Below, one piece after another: positions 61,766-64,000 of a DNA stretch of 64,000 bases (within the stretch, counting starts at the first letter, position 1; the number at the start of each line of letters is the position of its first letter). Source of the DNA: Congeria kusceri (taxonomy: Eukaryota; Mollusca; Bivalvia; Myida; Dreissenidae); assembly GCA_027627225.1 (NCBI GenBank), contig JAPFQT010000428.1, forward strand, positions 1-64,000, read 5' to 3'. The notes beneath the pieces are model-generated. The model was not told where the DNA came from. It ran no database searches and was given only the letters and a program-made list of their open reading frames with translations. The translations under genes and the position numbers were made by a program.

Positions 61766-61885
61766 TCATATGTCAGACACTGGGAAGTGATCACCATAGA
61801 CGGACGCTGTGTCGGCTTCTTTGTCGGCAACGGGTTCAGCACTTTCTCAGGCACGATCTTCTTGGAACTCCAGATAAGCATGTAA
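61766..61885 (-). other. Candidate C-terminal exon with one in-frame UGA (weak)
   Basis: On the minus strand, a possible splice acceptor (ccctgtttgctag) is followed by LHAYLEFQEDRA, a TGA codon, then ESAEPVADKEADTASVYG and DHFPVSDI before a second TGA. The acidic, Ser/Val-rich composition looks more protein-like than neighbouring frames. The first TGA could be the true stop, a mutation in a pseudogene, or a coincidence. Another frame over the same interval is also open for 47 codons (starting MLIWSSKKIVPEKVL), which weakens the case. No other exon or gene assignment can be made. Confidence 0.2.
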
Positions 61886-63361
61886 CTAGCAAACAGGGAT
61901 TATCCTAGAGGGCGACATGGGCGAAGTCGTCGCACTATGGTGTCTGACTTTGCCCTGTAATCTGATCAAATTGAAATCAAAATTGCCGAAAATTTCCAAT
62001 ACTAATGCTTATTCCTCAAATCTTATGCCCACTACTGTCATGGTTTATCTGATTGTGGAGATAACGATGCTACAATCATCCATAATCGATCTGTAGACAG
62101 CGTGAGAAAGTTTGTTACACATCACTGACCGGTTAATCAATCAACCAATCGGCTAAGATTATTCCAATTGCGGTTTCCGACTTCGCTTACTTGCTTTCAA
62201 AGTAAATCTGTTATTAGCAAAGCCTGTCGGGAACCAAGAAAGCGAGTGCACACTGGATATGATCAGCCGGTTTACAATATAATTTACAGTCATTCAGAGT
62301 TATTATTACCGTTTTACGTACTGTCAAAGAACTTATATTCAGGCTATGAATATTTGCTGTTTGCTTAATTGCGATGTTTGATCTTAGAACTGACAATTAC
62401 TTTAAAATTAAAACAAAAAGATACACTGATCAATTATTTTCCATTTCCGCAATTAACACAATCGTAACAAACACCACGTGTGAAAAGTAACAAATAATCC
62501 AATTCCCATTTTGTAGTAAATGACGTCATTCAAACAAAAGCATTAAACAACACGCGACACCATTACAACGTTATTTCATTCTCCTGTGGTTTCTTTGTGC
62601 AAGCGCCGATTAACGGCGGGAAAATTATGTTGCACGATTTCCACGTGCAGCTTGCTGACAACCAAGTGGTGTACAATACCGGTACTTGTCTACCTGAGCG
62701 AAGTATAACGTAGCGTTATTAGGAGAAAAGGGCGTTAATAATTTTAATTTTGACATTGTAACATTTACTCTTTATATCATGACATTATTTTAAAGGAAAC
62801 CAGTGGCTGCCTTATGAAGTGTTAGTATCAATTGTCATAAACATGAGTGCTTGTATTTTTGAAAATACTGTTTCTAATGCCAATAAAACTTCATTAAGCT
62901 ATTTTGTGTTTCTCTTTCATTACTACAGGTTGTAGTCTTTGTAATTAATTAACTATACATAATTCAATTGATTGATTTGCTAAATAGCTGCTTTACGCGC
63001 CAGTCTCAGTTATCGATAAACTTCTCACTGAATTCGGCAAAAGGAGAAGTCACTTCTCCCTAAAATCTTGGGCTAGGATGATCCCTGGCAAAGGGGTGAA
63101 TGCCTGGATGATGCAGAGCAATCTTACTCTCCACAGTGAATGACAACAGCCACTCGTACAGACATATTTTAAAATGCATATGTTCTGGGCATTTAATGTC
63201 ATATTTTCACTTATGGCCACTTAAATCTTGTGTGATATAAGATGTTTTTCACAATTATGCTTTTCTACACAACCTGGCTATTGACAAGCTTACCCGAATA
63301 CCATAAACTCGTACTCGTAGCAGTATACAATATTTTTACCCCCTTAAAACCCGAAAAAATA
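61886..63361. other. Non-coding spacer
   Basis: No gene, RNA or repeat recognised. Short frames at 62,168-62,396 on both strands lack domains. Confidence 0.45.
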
Positions 63362-63650
63362 TTTGTTTGTTTGTTTGGATTTTTCGCCGTATTCAACAGT
63401 ATTTCAGTCAAATAACGGCGGTCAGTTAACCTACTCACACTTTTCCTGGGTAAGCTGGTTTACCAGTACTAAGTGCACATACTTATGTCAGTAACTGACA
63501 ACTGCCCTACTTGAATCAGAGGTAGGGGGAGAATGGCCGTAGAAATAATTTCATGACCAATCACCACAAAAGTTATGTGGCCGGGCTGGGAATGGTACCC
63601 GCGATCCTCGGATTTGTAGTCCAGCGCTCTACCAACTGAGCTAGCCGGCC
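63362..63650 (-). mobile_element. tRNA-derived SINE (bivalve-type), ~289 bp
   Basis: Read on the minus strand, it has a tRNA-like head (63,650-63,579) and a body of about 200 bp containing ctacctctgattcaagtagg, gtgcacttagtactggtaaa and tgactgaaatactgttgaat. It ends in (CAAA)n, seen here as ttgtttgtttgtttgg at 63,363-63,378. The head/body/short-tail layout is the standard SINE structure, transcribed by Pol III from boxes in the head and mobilised by a partner LINE. From memory the body resembles SINEs widespread in bivalves. That identification is unverified. Confidence 0.8.
63579..63650 (-). tRNA. tRNA-like head of the SINE (not an independent tRNA gene)
   Basis: A 72-nt clover-leaf can be drawn. 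The acceptor GGCCGGC pairs with CCCGGCC at 6 of 7 positions. The D-stem is GCTC/GAGC, and the anticodon loop is CTACAAA (anticodon position ACA). The T-loop is degraded (TACCATT in place of TTCGAAT) and the T-stem is incomplete. With the degraded T-arm and the attached SINE body, a functional tRNA is unlikely. Confidence 0.6.
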
Positions 63651-63924
63651 CGGCAAATATTTAGGAGTCGCGGCAATTTCAGTGGGTCGATTGGGAAAGG
63701 GAAACAAAAGTAATTTTATTTTTGGCCTAATGGAAATTACTTCCATAATCATTGAAGGATTCTTCAAAGAATCATCAGAACATTGGCTTCCTATTGCACT
63801 AAAACTAATATTATTTTATAGAAATGCGCTTTACTAAGAACTGAGCATTAAATAAATAAAAATAATATCATACACAATAAGATATTTGATAAAAAAAAAT
63901 TAGCAAAAATGTCAGCAAAAATTA

Positions 63925-64000
63925 AAACCCTTAGCAGGTATCGAACTCACGACTTAGAAACCATTAGAAGAAATGACAGTAGACAGCGCTTTAATCAACT
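63925..64000 (-). mobile_element. Partial tRNA-like sequence at the window edge
   Basis: On the minus strand, a D-arm-like agttgattaaagc is followed by an intervening stretch and then a B-box-like gtgagttcgatacc. The left part lies outside the window, so a complete fold cannot be checked. It may be another tRNA-derived SINE head. Confidence 0.35.

Noticed and set aside
63060..63120. U1-snRNA-like snippet (cctggcaaaggggtgaatgc)
   Set aside because: Only a short resemblance to the U1 5' region; the downstream stems and Sm site are absent.

Overview
This is eukaryotic, repeat-dominated DNA, most likely from a bivalve mollusc. The organism call rests on three things: a tRNA-derived SINE near the right end whose body and (CAAA)n tail look like those common in bivalve genomes, a two-gene PIF/Harbinger DNA transposon, and AT-rich non-coding spacers with many minisatellites. 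There are no operons, ribosome binding sites or bacterial-type genes. No intact host protein-coding gene could be supported. The only near-intact coding region is a Harbinger transposase.

Region 1 (1-37,376, 58% of the window) is one continuous satellite array with a 48-bp unit, about 780 units, running off the left edge. Because 48 bp is exactly 16 codons, several frames on both strands stay open for long distances, up to 821 codons on the minus strand. These look like by-products of the unit, not genes. The units form diagnostic subfamilies arranged in higher-order blocks (about 0.6, 1.67, 4.1 and 5.0-5.3 kb) that were themselves duplicated, which points to repeated unequal exchange.

Region 2 (37.4-45.6 kb) begins with a degenerate 22-bp minisatellite abutting the satellite. 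It then holds a 0.6-kb inverted-repeat element, two copies of a hairpin-forming dispersed repeat, a 24-bp minisatellite related to the 22-bp one, and a short foldback repeat.

Region 3 (45.6-48.0 kb) is a PIF/Harbinger element bounded by 39-bp terminal inverted repeats. It has a plus-strand DDE transposase and, converging tail-to-tail, the BESS/Gln-rich C-terminal part of the partner DNA-binding protein. Both genes appear to have lost sequence at their junction.

Region 4 (48-56 kb) holds a second foldback copy, a decayed Tc1-type transposase, a 5' LTR followed by a tRNA-Lys-type primer-binding site with no gag/pol behind it, a tRNA-like sequence with a duplicated T-arm, a partial hairpin-repeat copy, and a 26-bp minisatellite split by a decayed 5'-truncated LINE.

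Region 5 (56-64 kb) holds two more foldback copies in inverted orientation, a (ATC)n-rich microsatellite, a ~16-bp minisatellite, a fourth hairpin-repeat copy, a 43-bp minisatellite, a weak candidate terminal exon, and the SINE. The genes here are selfish-element genes and do not form a pathway. The main biology of the window is satellite evolution and mobile-element decay.
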